From contig CAJUSF010000055.1 in assembly GCA_910588945.1 (NCBI GenBank), positions 1-57,712 of the forward strand: 57,712 nt of DNA, written 5' to 3'. Each line of letters opens with the position of its first letter. Position 1 is the stretch's first letter. This DNA is from an uncultured Eggerthellaceae bacterium. Lineage in GTDB: Bacteria > Actinomycetota > Coriobacteriia > Coriobacteriales > Eggerthellaceae. Positions 18,799 to 27,057 of this stretch are shown in pieces. The notes below the pieces were generated by a model. The model was not told the origin of the DNA and made no database searches. It was given only the letters and a program-made list of their open reading frames with translations. Made by a program: the position numbers and the translations under genes.

Positions 18799-18981
18799 AT
18801 GATCACAGGTGTCAACATCACGATGATTCATCTCTACACGTGCTTGCATCTCGATGATACATGCTTCGACGAGCAACGGTCATATCTCCAACCATTGGAG
18901 TGCAGCCCGAGCGCACCTTCGTTTTTTGTGAGCCGCTATCGCTTTGCCCACCCTGTTCAACAGGACGCATATCAAGCCTAA
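18799..18981 (+). CDS. Small ORF of 60 codons in an orphan transcript
   Basis: The ORF begins MITGVNITMIHLYTCLHL and ends VQQDAYQA. It is preceded by GAAGGGAG at good spacing and a perfect promoter 69 bases further up, and followed by an intrinsic terminator. I do not recognise the peptide. It has several Cys and His residues and no obvious signal peptide or helix. It could be a small protein, a leader peptide of an attenuator before rtcB, or incidental to a non-coding RNA of about 305 bases. The transcription signals are firm; coding is less so. Confidence 0.45.
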   Translation: MITGVNITMIHLYTCLHLDDTCFDEQRSYLQPLECSPSAPSFFVSRYRFAHPVQQDAYQA

Positions 18982-19010
18982 AGCAAAGCAACCACACCTT
19001 ACAAAATACA

Positions 19011-19042
19011 AGAGCGCTCACGAATACTCGGAGCGCTTTTTT
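19011..19042 (+). terminator. Intrinsic terminator of the small transcript
   Basis: AGCGCTC (19013-19019) pairs with GAGCGCT (19031-19037) across an 11-base loop, and the stem runs straight into a T6 run. It separates the orphan unit from rtcB, which starts 93 bases later. Confidence 0.8.
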
Positions 19043-19134
19043 GTTTGTGAAAAGCAATCTATTCCTGAAAAGTAATTTCCGTACATAAGCAAACTCGCAT
19101 AAACATGCCGCAATTTTGACTCTAAGGAGGAATC

Positions 19135-20361
19135 ATGAAAGAAATAACAGGAGCATTCTCCACAGCGAAAATTTTCTCCAACACAATCGAGGAAAGCGCT
19201 GCCGAACAGATAAAACAGCTCTGCGATCAGGAATTCGTCAAAGATGCCCGTATCCGTATCATGCCTGATGTTCATGCAGGCGCTGGTTGCGTAATCGGCT
19301 TTACCGCTGATCTTGGCGAAATGGTTATTCCCAACATTGTCGGCGTTGACATCGGATGTGGGATGCTCACGGTCGATCTCGGAAAGGCGAACCTCGACTA
19401 CGCCAAGGTAGACGAGACAATTCGCACACACGTTCCTGCAGGCACCAAAGTGCATGAAGGTCGATTTAATCGATTCGATGAGCTTCAGGATCTTGCCTGT
19501 TACCGCATGCTGAAGAATTCAAAACGCATCGATCGCTCCATTGGGACGCTTGGCGGTGGCAACCACTTCATTGAAATAGACGAAGATGAGACAGGTAATA
19601 AATAACTCGTCATTCACACAGGAAGCCGCAATCTTGGCACCCAGGTTGCAAGCATCTATCAGCGACTTGCAATCGATCTAGCATCTGGAAAGGAGGAGTT
19701 ATTTGCGGAGCGCGACCGCATCATCGCAGAATACAAGGCCGCAGGACGCAGAAGCGAGATCCAGGAAAAACTGAAAAAGCTTGATGACGAATTCAATGCG
19801 AAAGAGCTTGAAATTCCAGAGGAGTTGGCATACCTCACGAACTTATGGCGCGATCAGTATCTACACGATATGGCCGCTTGCCAGCGATACGCGCAACTGA
19901 ATCGAAAAACGATTGCAACCAACATCGTTGCCGCGCTCTTCGGGGTCGAATTAGACGCGTTCGATAACTTTGAAACGGTACATAACTACATTGACCACGA
20001 AAACAACATCGTACGTAAAGGAGCGGTCTCGGCACGCAAAGGAGAACGGCTCCTTATTCCCATCAACATGCGCGACGGTAGTCTCATCTGCATTGGAAAA
20101 GGAAACGACGACTGGAATCAGTCGGCACCCCACGGTGCAGGGCGCTTGTTTAGTAGAAACGATGCTCGTGAAAAGCTGTCGGTAAGCGAATTTAAGCAGA
20201 CCATGGCTGAAGCGGGCATCTGGTCGTCGAGCGTAAACGAAGCGACGCTGGACGAAAGTCCCATGGCCTACAAGAGCATGGATCATATTTTGGAGAACAT
20301 CGACCCCACGGCACATGTTGAGCGAATCATCAAACCGGTCTACAACTTTAAGGCGAGCTGA
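19135..20361 (+). pseudogene. rtcB: RtcB-family RNA ligase interrupted by in-frame TAA
   Basis: RtcB proteins join RNA 2',3'-cyclic phosphate or 3'-phosphate ends to 5'-OH using GTP and Mn2+. The frame starts at ATG 19135 after AAGGAGGAATC. It carries VGVDIGCGM (metal Cys about residue 75) and GGGNHFIEI (about 140-148). It then meets TAA at 19603-19605 and continues in the same frame with LVIHTGSRNLGT, HNYIDHEN and SAPHGAGR, which has the histidine that takes GMP. The usual sequence at the break is K-Y-L-V-I-H, so a Tyr codon has become TAA by one base. The whole frame is about 408 codons, normal for the short bacterial type. Without read-through neither half holds a complete active site. Confidence 0.85.
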
Positions 20362-20378
20362 TCGAACGAGGGATGAAT

Positions 20379-20514
20379 GGGACAACGGGGACGGGGGGAA
20401 TGTTGTCCCACTTTGGTGCGACCTCCGCTACTTCGATGCTTGCGGTGATGTGTGGTGATACTGCCATGCAGAGTCGTTAAAAGTGGGACAACATCCCCCG
20501 TCCCCGTTGTTCCC
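20379..20514. mobile_element. MITE-like element, copy 1
   Basis: About 136 bases bounded by 35-36-base inverted repeats (20379-20414 and 20479-20514), each itself a GGGACAAC-type palindrome ending in CACTTT/AAAGTG. A 64-base core lies between them. A second copy sits at 21480-21613, differing at three core positions. There is no ORF of its own. It fills most of the 320-base gap between rtcB and the lipoprotein gene. A short CCCGTTGTC echo follows the right end. Confidence 0.8.
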
Positions 20515-20681
20515 GTTGTCAATTCTATTCTGGATTACTTTGCTACTCATGGTTTTCGCACTCCCTAATGTCATGTTAAACATTGCGGCAGAGCCATAAA
20601 GGCTCCACACGCAGCGTTTTGAGCATACTTGCGGACGCAGTGTCTACAAGGATCATTATTCGCGCTGGTGTTATTACCTGA

Positions 20682-21302
20682 TCATTGGTCGACCATAAAA
20701 CCGCTCATAACTTCATCCAAGAGCTTCTCTTGTATCTCTTTCTGCCCATCCGAATACGCAACTGAGATAAGAACGCCTATCGAATCATCCGACGTTGGAA
20801 AGATGAATGTCTCAAGATAGTATGAATGTGACTCCCCTAGATCCGCAATAGACTCAACTTTGACGAGATATCCGGATACTCCGCTTTGGGACACAATATC
20901 GTAAGCATCAATACTACCAGGCTCTTGCATTTGCACATTGAAATGATCGTCCAGCGGGGACTCTTCGCTGAATGCATGCTCGTCAAAATACCGCTTTGCC
21001 TCTTCTAGTGTAACGCCACTGAACCAAGCTGCTCCGATCCCATATTGCGATCCGGCCATCTTTATGGTTGTGTCGCATGTTGGGATAATCTTTCCTTCAC
21101 GCGTTCGTATTTCGTGCATAGAGCCCACATCATCGATCTCATATTGATTCGACTTCGGTATACAGAATTCTCCGATCTGTACCGAGGACGATGTGCACCC
21201 ACTTATCAAAAAATAGATGCATAGAAGAACGATGAAGCGAACGAAACACGCATATCGACAGTGAGAATAGCCGTTGCCATCTTTTTTAACAAAAGCATTC
21301 AA
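20682..21302 (-). CDS. Putative lipoprotein, function unknown
   Basis: The 206-residue product has a hydrophobic signal at about residues 20-35 and a lipobox LISGC with the lipidated Cys at 36. It would be exported and anchored to the outer face of the membrane. The mature part has no motif I recognise; it is acidic and looks like a single alpha/beta domain. The start is a TTG with AAGGA nine bases upstream; the nearest ATG is out of frame. It lies between two MITE copies in the accessory patch. Confidence 0.6.
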   Translation of the reverse strand: MNAFVKKDGNGYSHCRYACFVRFIVLLCIYFLISGCTSSSVQIGEFCIPKSNQYEIDDVGSMHEIRTREGKIIPTCDTTIKMAGSQYGIGAAWFSGVTLEEAKRYFDEHAFSEESPLDDHFNVQMQEPGSIDAYDIVSQSGVSGYLVKVESIADLGESHSYYLETFIFPTSDDSIGVLISVAYSDGQKEIQEKLLDEVMSGFMVDQ

Positions 21303-21338
21303 CGCAGGTTTTCCTTATAAACTAGTTGATTGCAAAAA

Positions 21339-21376
21339 CTAAGAGCTGTCAAAATTCTAATCTTGGCAGCTCTTAG
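21339..21376 (-). terminator. Strong hairpin followed by U run on the minus strand
   Basis: CTAAGAGCTGTCAA (21339-21352) pairs with TTGGCAGCTCTTAG (21363-21376), 14 pairs with one G-T, and a 10-base loop. On the minus strand the stem is followed directly by TTTTTG. It would stop transcripts coming from the nik operon before the lipoprotein gene, or attenuate that gene, whose start is 37 bases downstream. Confidence 0.7.
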
Positions 21377-21479
21377 TATACGAAACTTAAATCTTAGAGC
21401 ATATCAATATAGTAATAGCCGAGCAAATCTCCATACATTGAGTATGCCGGTATGGCAACACTCTGACTCTCTGCCACCT

Positions 21480-21613
21480 GGGACAACGGGGACGGGGGAG
21501 GTTGTCCCACTTTGGTGCAACCTCCGCCGCTTCGATGCTTGCGGTGATGTGTGGTGATACTGCCATGCAGAGTCGTTAAAAGTGGGACAACATCCCCCGT
21601 CCCCGTTGTCCCC
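21480..21613. mobile_element. MITE-like element, copy 2
   Basis: About 134 bases, with terminal inverted repeats at 21480-21513 and 21578-21613 and a 64-base core nearly identical to that of copy 1 at 20379-20514. Same orientation as copy 1. It accounts for the middle of the 415-base gene-free stretch between the lipoprotein gene and nikE. Confidence 0.8.
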
Positions 21614-21691
21614 CTTACTTATTTCCGGGGATTGGACGAGAGGTTATTACTAAAACTAAGTTATGATCATGTAAGTGGGCGATGACATTAG

Positions 21692-21704
21692 GCCTGACCC
21701 TTTG
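21692..21704. repeat. Half-palindrome GCCTGACCCTTTG, right copy
   Basis: Exact reverse complement of 16913-16925. It lies 14 bases before the nikE stop. Joined end to end, the two halves would make one long palindrome centred on GGCC. Confidence 0.6.
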
Positions 21705-21717
21705 TCAACCAAACCGC

Positions 21718-22308
21718 TCACAACCTAAACGTGCGGGTGGCAATACGCTCGGCGAGTGCAGGTGAATGCGTAGTGAACACCAGCCCGATATCGCGGCGCT
21801 CCACCTCTTCGAGAAGCACCTTCCATATGCGCGCCTGAGTGATGGCATCTAACATTGTGGATATCTCATCAGCGATCAGATATCTCGGATTCGCCATCAG
21901 AGCGCGTGCAATGCAGAATCGCTGCATCTCGCCGCCGGAAAGCTCATGAGGATAGCGCGCAAGCCATTCTTCTCGTATCCCCAATCTTTCGTTGAGCTCG
22001 GATGATATCTCTGCCGCCTCCGCAAGCGTATCGCTCATCCGCATCCGAGGATCGAGCATGAGCTCGGGATGCTGCCCGATAAGCTGCACAGGACACACCC
22101 CGCGATATAAAAGAGGATCGCCGTCCACCGTGATCTCCCCGCTCAAAGGACGCTCATATCCTGCCAACACACGAGCGAGCGTCGTCTTTCCCTCGCCCGA
22201 TGATGCGCTTAGATGAACACGCTCGCCCGGCATCACCTCAAACGAGATGTCGCTCAAAACCAACCGGTCGGCTCGATAGCCGAAATCAATGTTTTTCGCC
22301 TTTAACAT
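21718..22308 (-). CDS. nikE: Nickel/peptide-type ABC transporter ATPase (second)
   Basis: ATP-binding subunit of a NikE/DppF-type importer. At 196 residues it is shorter than usual (about 250), lacking the C-terminal oligopeptide-transporter extension. Walker A reads SASSGEGKTT, with Ser in place of the first Gly; the signature is LSGGEMQR; Walker B is YLIADE with the H-switch in FTTHSPA. It is the last gene of the five-gene operon and overlaps the preceding ATPase gene by seven bases. Nickel as substrate is inferred from the operators and the His-rich partners. Confidence 0.8.
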   Translation of the reverse strand: MLKAKNIDFGYRADRLVLSDISFEVMPGERVHLSASSGEGKTTLARVLAGYERPLSGEITVDGDPLLYRGVCPVQLIGQHPELMLDPRMRMSDTLAEAAEISSELNERLGIREEWLARYPHELSGGEMQRFCIARALMANPRYLIADEISTMLDAITQARIWKVLLEEVERRDIGLVFTTHSPALAERIATRTFRL

Positions 22309-23240
22309 ATGAACCCGAATTCCGGAAGCGCATCTCTGAGTTGCAAGGAAAACTCTGTCTCAAGTGCGCCTTCTTTGAATGCTGCCACGCTCGTCTCCTC
22401 GATCACAGACCCGTCCTTGAAGATGGCAAGACGATCAGCAACACGCAAGGCAAGGTCGATATCGTGCGTGATCAACATCACCCCAACGCCGTCATCAGCC
22501 AGAGTGCGAAAATCCTCCATCGCCGTGACCGCAAGATCGAGATCGAGCCCCGGTGTCGGCTCATCGGCAATCAGAAGCTTTGGTGATGTCATCAACGCGC
22601 AACACAAAAGCACGCGCCGCGCCATGCCACCTGAAAGCTCATGCGGATACATCTTCCCCACATCTGCCGGCAATCCGTAGCGCTCGAAAAGCTCTTCTTG
22701 CCTCTTCGCTCGATCGCGCTTAGACATGCCGTTAAGAGATGTGAATCCACGCACCTGCCTACCCACATTCATAAGCGGATCAAGCGCTTTAACGCTCTGT
22801 GGCACAAAAGCAATCTCGTGCCCCCGCAAACGGCGCAACGATGCAGCATCTTGGCGCTGACCATCAAACCAAATGCAACCGCTCACCAGCGAATTGGGTT
22901 CATACAATCCCAATATGGAGTCGGCCAACAGAGTCTTACCCGAACCGGAAGCGCCAACAACAGCGACGATCTCGCCCTCATGGACAGAGATGTTCAGTCC
23001 GTCGATCACCCGAACCTCATGTTTTTCTGAACGTAGATAGTCTCCAAATCGTGCGCTGTCATTTTGCTCATACATGGAAAACGACACACAGAGATCTTCC
23101 ACCTGAAGCAGATGGTGACCGACGCCATGAGCGCTGGAATGCGCATGGGTGTGGTGATGATGCTTTTTGCTCGTCGAATGATCCTGTTCATGGGATGTCA
23201 TCTCGCAAGGCATTGTGTTCATGTTCCGCATTTCTTCCAT
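22302..23240 (-). CDS. nikD: Nickel/peptide-type ABC transporter ATPase with His-rich N-terminus
   Basis: First ATPase of the importer: Walker A GASGSGKTLL, signature LSGGMARR, Walker B LLIADEPTPG. The first 45 residues are unusual, with KKHHHHTHAHSSAHGVGHH before the ABC domain begins at LLQVEDLCVSF. Such histidine clusters are common in proteins that bind Ni2+, Co2+ or Zn2+. The ATG at 23240 follows AGGAG at five bases. The gene starts two bases after the permease stop, so it is in the same transcript. Confidence 0.82.
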   Translation of the reverse strand: MEEMRNMNTMPCEMTSHEQDHSTSKKHHHHTHAHSSAHGVGHHLLQVEDLCVSFSMYEQNDSARFGDYLRSEKHEVRVIDGLNISVHEGEIVAVVGASGSGKTLLADSILGLYEPNSLVSGCIWFDGQRQDAASLRRLRGHEIAFVPQSVKALDPLMNVGRQVRGFTSLNGMSKRDRAKRQEELFERYGLPADVGKMYPHELSGGMARRVLLCCALMTSPKLLIADEPTPGLDLDLAVTAMEDFRTLADDGVGVMLITHDIDLALRVADRLAIFKDGSVIEETSVAAFKEGALETEFSLQLRDALPEFGFIC

Positions 23241-23242
23241 TG

Positions 23243-24100
23243 CTACTCCTGTGAGCTAGCAGGATCGATCAGCTTTCTCACCGATGATCCGACCAGATCG
23301 AACAGCAACACGCAGACGATGAGAGCGATGCCAGGAAACACCGCCAGCCACCACATGCCTGTCGACAGAAATCCCATGGATTCTGACAGGATGATCCCCA
23401 AAGCAGGCTGCTCGGGCGGAATGCCGAACCCTAAAAACGTGATCGCCGCTTCATGGAGGATCGCATGCGGAAACATCAGTATCAAACCGACTAGGAATTG
23501 CGGAGCAACATGAGCAAGCATATGCTTGAGCGCAATATAGGCCTTTGATCTGCCCAAACGCAACGACGCTGACACAAAGTCCGAATTCTTGCACTGCATT
23601 ACCTCGGCGCGGACAACACGGGTAAGCGATGCCCAGTGAGTAAACGCCACACCCACCATCACACCGACAAATCCCCCACCAAGCGCGCATGAGATCAAGA
23701 TCAGCAAAACGATATGCGGAATGCCCATCATAAGATCGATCATCCACGACACCACTGCATCAGCACGCCTGCCACCAAGCGCCGCGATGAGGCCGAGCAC
23801 AAGCGCGATCACAGACGACATCATTGCCGCCCCTAAACCGACAACGATGCTCAGACTCAATCCCGCAAGCGTACGGGCAAACATATCGCGCCCCATCCAA
23901 TCAGTGCCGAAGGGGTGCTGTATCGACGGCGGTAGATTCTTCTGCAGAAAATCCGTTTGCATAGCAAGCCCTGTAACTATCTGACCAGCGACGATCACCA
24001 CGACCAAAAAGATGGCGGCCCCAAGCGCGCAAAGATATGTCGCTTTTCTGTTCGTCAGCCTTCTTGTCTGAGGAAGGTGAAGGATATCCGCATCAAGCAT
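23243..24100 (-). CDS. nikC: Nickel/peptide-type ABC transporter permease (NikC/DppC-like)
   Basis: Inner membrane permease of the importer. It has one N-terminal helix at about 21-45, then the DppC hallmark HPFGTDWMGRDMFAR and a five-helix binding-protein-dependent transport domain. The EAA-type coupling loop is around SASLRLGRSKAYIALKHML. Length is 285, normal for the family. Its start overlaps the end of the NikB-like gene by eight bases. Confidence 0.87.
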   Translation of the reverse strand: MLDADILHLPQTRRLTNRKATYLCALGAAIFLVVVIVAGQIVTGLAMQTDFLQKNLPPSIQHPFGTDWMGRDMFARTLAGLSLSIVVGLGAAMMSSVIALVLGLIAALGGRRADAVVSWMIDLMMGIPHIVLLILISCALGGGFVGVMVGVAFTHWASLTRVVRAEVMQCKNSDFVSASLRLGRSKAYIALKHMLAHVAPQFLVGLILMFPHAILHEAAITFLGFGIPPEQPALGIILSESMGFLSTGMWWLAVFPGIALIVCVLLFDLVGSSVRKLIDPASSQE

Positions 24101-25091
24101 AGGATGCCTCCTTCCTCATTCTGGGGTCGATCACCCGATACAAGATGTTTGCCACCATGTTCCCGGCAAACACAAGAGCGGCAGATACTACAGCGATCCC
24201 CGCCAATAAAGCGGCATCTCCGCCCAACCCCGCACTTACAGCCGCTTGGCCGAGTCCGGGATAGGAAAACACCTGCTCAACGAGCACCGAGCCCCCGAAG
24301 ATCTCAGCGATCTGGGCAAACTGAATGGTGATGGCTGGCAGAACAAGATTTCGCAGGCCGTGGTGAATGACCGCCTCACGCCTGCTCTGTCCGCGCGCGA
24401 TCGCAAAGGCAATATAGGGGCTATTCATCACATCGATGGTCTTCTCGCGGGTATGAAGGGTGACATTTGCCACCCCAACCAGAGAAAGCGTGATAGCAGG
24501 CAGCGCCATATGATGCAGCGCATCTGTGAAGGACACCTGCGCCGAAGAAACACCGACAGGCTGCGAAAAGCCGATAGGAAACCAGCCCAACTGCACTGAA
24601 AACACAATGAGCAGCAAGAGCGCAACCCAAAATGTCGGACTTGCTGCAAGCACGAAACAATAGACTTTAATACATCGATCGAGCAGGCTTCCCCGCATAA
24701 CACCAGAAAGCACACCGAGCACCACACCGATGATGCCACTGAACAGCCACGCGATCGCCATCAGCGCCAACGAGTTCAGCGCCCGCACGCCGATCACTTG
24801 AGCTACAGGGGCATTAAATCGAAGAGAGGTGCCCATATCACCCTGAATGAGTGCACAAGCCCAGCCCAGATAGCGACTTATCGGATCGGCGTCGCTGTTC
24901 CAATAGGCCGCGAGCACGGCGCGTTTCTCCTCGGTCATGCCCGCAAGAGAGGCCTGCCCAATGTTGGCTTGCAGAGGATCTATCGGCGAGAGGCTAACGA
25001 GCGCGAATGCGACCACGCTCACTGCGAACATGAGCAGTACGAACCTGATGATCTGTCCGATGATGTATTTAGGCACTATTCCCAATGCCAT
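24093..25091 (-). CDS. nikB: Nickel/peptide-type ABC transporter permease (NikB/DppB-like)
   Basis: Second permease of the importer, with an N-terminal helix (IIRFVLLMFAVSVVAFALVSL), the SPIDPLQAN region and a C-terminal transport domain. The coupling loop AIARGQSRREAVIHHGLRN is the EAA-like motif. FGGSVLVEQVFSYPGLGQA is a strong DppB/NikB signature. At 332 residues it is of usual length. It overlaps the substrate-binding gene by 16 bases. Confidence 0.87.
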   Translation of the reverse strand: MALGIVPKYIIGQIIRFVLLMFAVSVVAFALVSLSPIDPLQANIGQASLAGMTEEKRAVLAAYWNSDADPISRYLGWACALIQGDMGTSLRFNAPVAQVIGVRALNSLALMAIAWLFSGIIGVVLGVLSGVMRGSLLDRCIKVYCFVLAASPTFWVALLLLIVFSVQLGWFPIGFSQPVGVSSAQVSFTDALHHMALPAITLSLVGVANVTLHTREKTIDVMNSPYIAFAIARGQSRREAVIHHGLRNLVLPAITIQFAQIAEIFGGSVLVEQVFSYPGLGQAAVSAGLGGDAALLAGIAVVSAALVFAGNMVANILYRVIDPRMRKEASYA

Positions 25092-26728
25092 CTATCAACG
25101 TTGTTCACGAGCGACCATCCGTGCCCATGCGGATGAGGTTTCTGCTCAGCCACAACAAGCCCATCGCGCTTGAAATAAAGATGATCCACGTTACATAGCC
25201 ATACCCATGTCGCTGCGCCTTGTGGAGCAAAACCGCTCTCGCCGTCCCACTGTGAAGCTTGCCACTCCGGATAAGACTCCTCGATGCTTGTCGCGGCCAA
25301 TGCGGCATCCATATGGGTATCGATCGCGTCGTTTTTATACTGAGAGTAGTTCTGCGAAGATGGGCCATAATGCAGCGAATACATCTGGATGGGCGTGTTG
25401 GCTCCCCATCCCCACAACACCGGATCGGAATATTGATGCGCATATATGCCGCTATCATCATACGTCCAGCCACCGCCAACCGGAATCACTTCGATTCCGA
25501 TTTCCGCCATCTGATTGGCGAACTCATGAGCGAGGGCCTGTCTCACCGAATCACTGGCGCTGTAATAGATGCTAAACGATGCGCGCAGTCCATCTTTTAC
25601 CTGAATGCCGTCTTCACCGGGCTGCCATCCACCTAAGGCGAGCTCGCTCAGCGCCGCTTCGCGATCGTAGGCTACCTCCATAGCTGGGTTGTACCACGGC
25701 ATGCCATCAGACACGCTGTAGGCAACGGTGCCGTATCCATTTAACACATTGTCGATCATCGCCTCGCGGTTCACACCCATATTGATCGCCCGACGCAAAG
25801 CCGTATCAGCTGTAACAGGATTGCCCGCCATGAAGGCCATATCGCCATCCACAACAACGGGAGATCCCGCCTCGACGCTTGGCAGTGAGATTCCACGCGA
25901 ATCGACCGACGCGCAGTTCAAGACCGAATATCCCGACGGATCGGCTGAGTCCACCAATGTTGCCGCCGTATAAGCCACATCCACCGTTCCCGATTGCGCA
26001 GCCGCCAAAGAGGCGCTCTCCTCCATGAAGAGCACGACCACACGATCCATCAGCGGTGCTTCCCCGTAGTAGTCGGGATTGGCCTTCAGGATCACCTGCT
26101 GTCCGCGATCCCACTGTTCGAGTATGTATCGCCCGCTTCCGATCGGGTTGCTGCCATAAGTGGCAGCGTCATATGCATGTTTTGGAACGATGCCAACAAC
26201 CGCAAGTGTATAGAGCATAGCGTTGTAGGGCTTATTGAGATGAAGCTCCACAGTAGTCGGATCGATCGCCACCGCCTCATCGATCATCGACAGATCAGCC
26301 TGTGCTGCCTCATTAGCATTGATGCCATTGATCGTGAAAGCGACATCTTCGGCCGTCAGCGGCTCGCCGTCGGTGAACTTAACATCATCGCGAATGGTAA
26401 AGGTCCAAGTGAGCCCGTCTTCAGAGCAACTATAGCCGGTTGCGAGATCATTGACGAAATTCAGATCGACATCGGTGGTAATAAGAGTCGACTGGATCAG
26501 CGGCTCATGCACATGCTCTCCGCAGCCCCAAGCATACAAGGGATCGAATCCAGATGCGGGCTCAGAAGAGGTCGTCATCGACACGATGACCGTGCTCGCA
26601 TCGGTCGATGCAGACGATCCTGCCGAAGACGAAGCTGCGCCCGAGCAGGCGCTCAGCAAGGCACCAAGCGACAAAGAAGCGGCACTGATGCCCGAATACT
26701 TGACGAATTGCCTTCGCGATAGACTCAT
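25076..26728 (-). CDS. nikA: Nickel-type ABC transporter substrate-binding lipoprotein
   Basis: Extracytoplasmic solute-binding protein of the SBP family 5 (peptide/nickel). The N-terminus has a twin-arginine motif SRRQFVK followed by a lipobox LLSAC, so it is probably exported folded through Tat and lipid-anchored. The family core is seen in FTDGEPLTAEDVAFTI and GSGRYILEQWDRG. The C-terminus ends in a His-rich tail, PHPHGHGWSLVNNVDRWHWE, as in binding proteins for nickel chelates. The ATG follows GGAGGGG. It is the first gene of the operon, about 190 bases downstream of the NikR-like sites. Confidence 0.85.
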   Translation of the reverse strand: MSLSRRQFVKYSGISAASLSLGALLSACSGAASSSAGSSASTDASTVIVSMTTSSEPASGFDPLYAWGCGEHVHEPLIQSTLITTDVDLNFVNDLATGYSCSEDGLTWTFTIRDDVKFTDGEPLTAEDVAFTINGINANEAAQADLSMIDEAVAIDPTTVELHLNKPYNAMLYTLAVVGIVPKHAYDAATYGSNPIGSGRYILEQWDRGQQVILKANPDYYGEAPLMDRVVVLFMEESASLAAAQSGTVDVAYTAATLVDSADPSGYSVLNCASVDSRGISLPSVEAGSPVVVDGDMAFMAGNPVTADTALRRAINMGVNREAMIDNVLNGYGTVAYSVSDGMPWYNPAMEVAYDREAALSELALGGWQPGEDGIQVKDGLRASFSIYYSASDSVRQALAHEFANQMAEIGIEVIPVGGGWTYDDSGIYAHQYSDPVLWGWGANTPIQMYSLHYGPSSQNYSQYKNDAIDTHMDAALAATSIEESYPEWQASQWDGESGFAPQGAATWVWLCNVDHLYFKRDGLVVAEQKPHPHGHGWSLVNNVDRWHWE

Positions 26729-26920
26729 GTTGAGATCCCCTCCATACGCTCAAAAGCTTCACGCTTATCTTTCAACACTGCGAGACGCATAACATTGACG
26801 CCCTGTGCCCCATCGCGCATCTTATGCATCATCGTATGTGGCAGAAGAATGCTCGACTCTTTTGCCAGCAAGCAGATGCCGCATAGTCGCACAATGCAAT
26901 GCGTTGCAATGCGATAAGCG

Positions 26921-26947
26921 ATGTTACAAACCTGTGATCCGTAACAC
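26921..26947. promoter_or_regulatory. NikR-like operator, site 1
   Basis: ATGTTAC, 13 bases, GTAACAC. One mismatch to GTGTTAC-N13-GTAACAC, the inverted repeat I recall being reported for NikR in sulfate reducers. It abuts site 2 exactly. Confidence 0.7.
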
Positions 26948-26974
26948 GTGTTACGGATTTACAAAGTGTAACAC
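26948..26974. promoter_or_regulatory. NikR-like operator, site 2
   Basis: GTGTTAC, 13 bases, GTAACAC, an exact inverted repeat. The inner halves of sites 1 and 2 lie back to back and form a perfect 22-base palindrome at 26937-26958. Nickel-bound NikR would be expected to repress the operon from here. No nikR gene is in the window. Confidence 0.75.
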
Positions 26975-27057
26975 CGAAAGAAGAAAGCGCCACTGCTATT
27001 CGACAAACGGTTTCATATCATTCCAATTCCTGTTCTAAGGAATCTGGATATAAAAGA

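Larger units (their letters stand above)
26729..27057. other. Gene-free control region of the nik operon
   Basis: No convincing ORF. From right to left on the minus strand it holds the two NikR-like operators, a TGCAATGCG direct repeat (about 26895-26912), a possible promoter (TTGCAA, 18 bases, TATGCG) and the leader with the nikA ribosome binding site. The promoter assignment is weak; the operators are clear. Confidence 0.6.

Noticed and set aside
16928..21613. CRISPR array in the GGGACAAC repeats
   Set aside because: Units are palindromic, in both orientations and irregularly spaced; spacers are not of uniform length and no cas gene is nearby.
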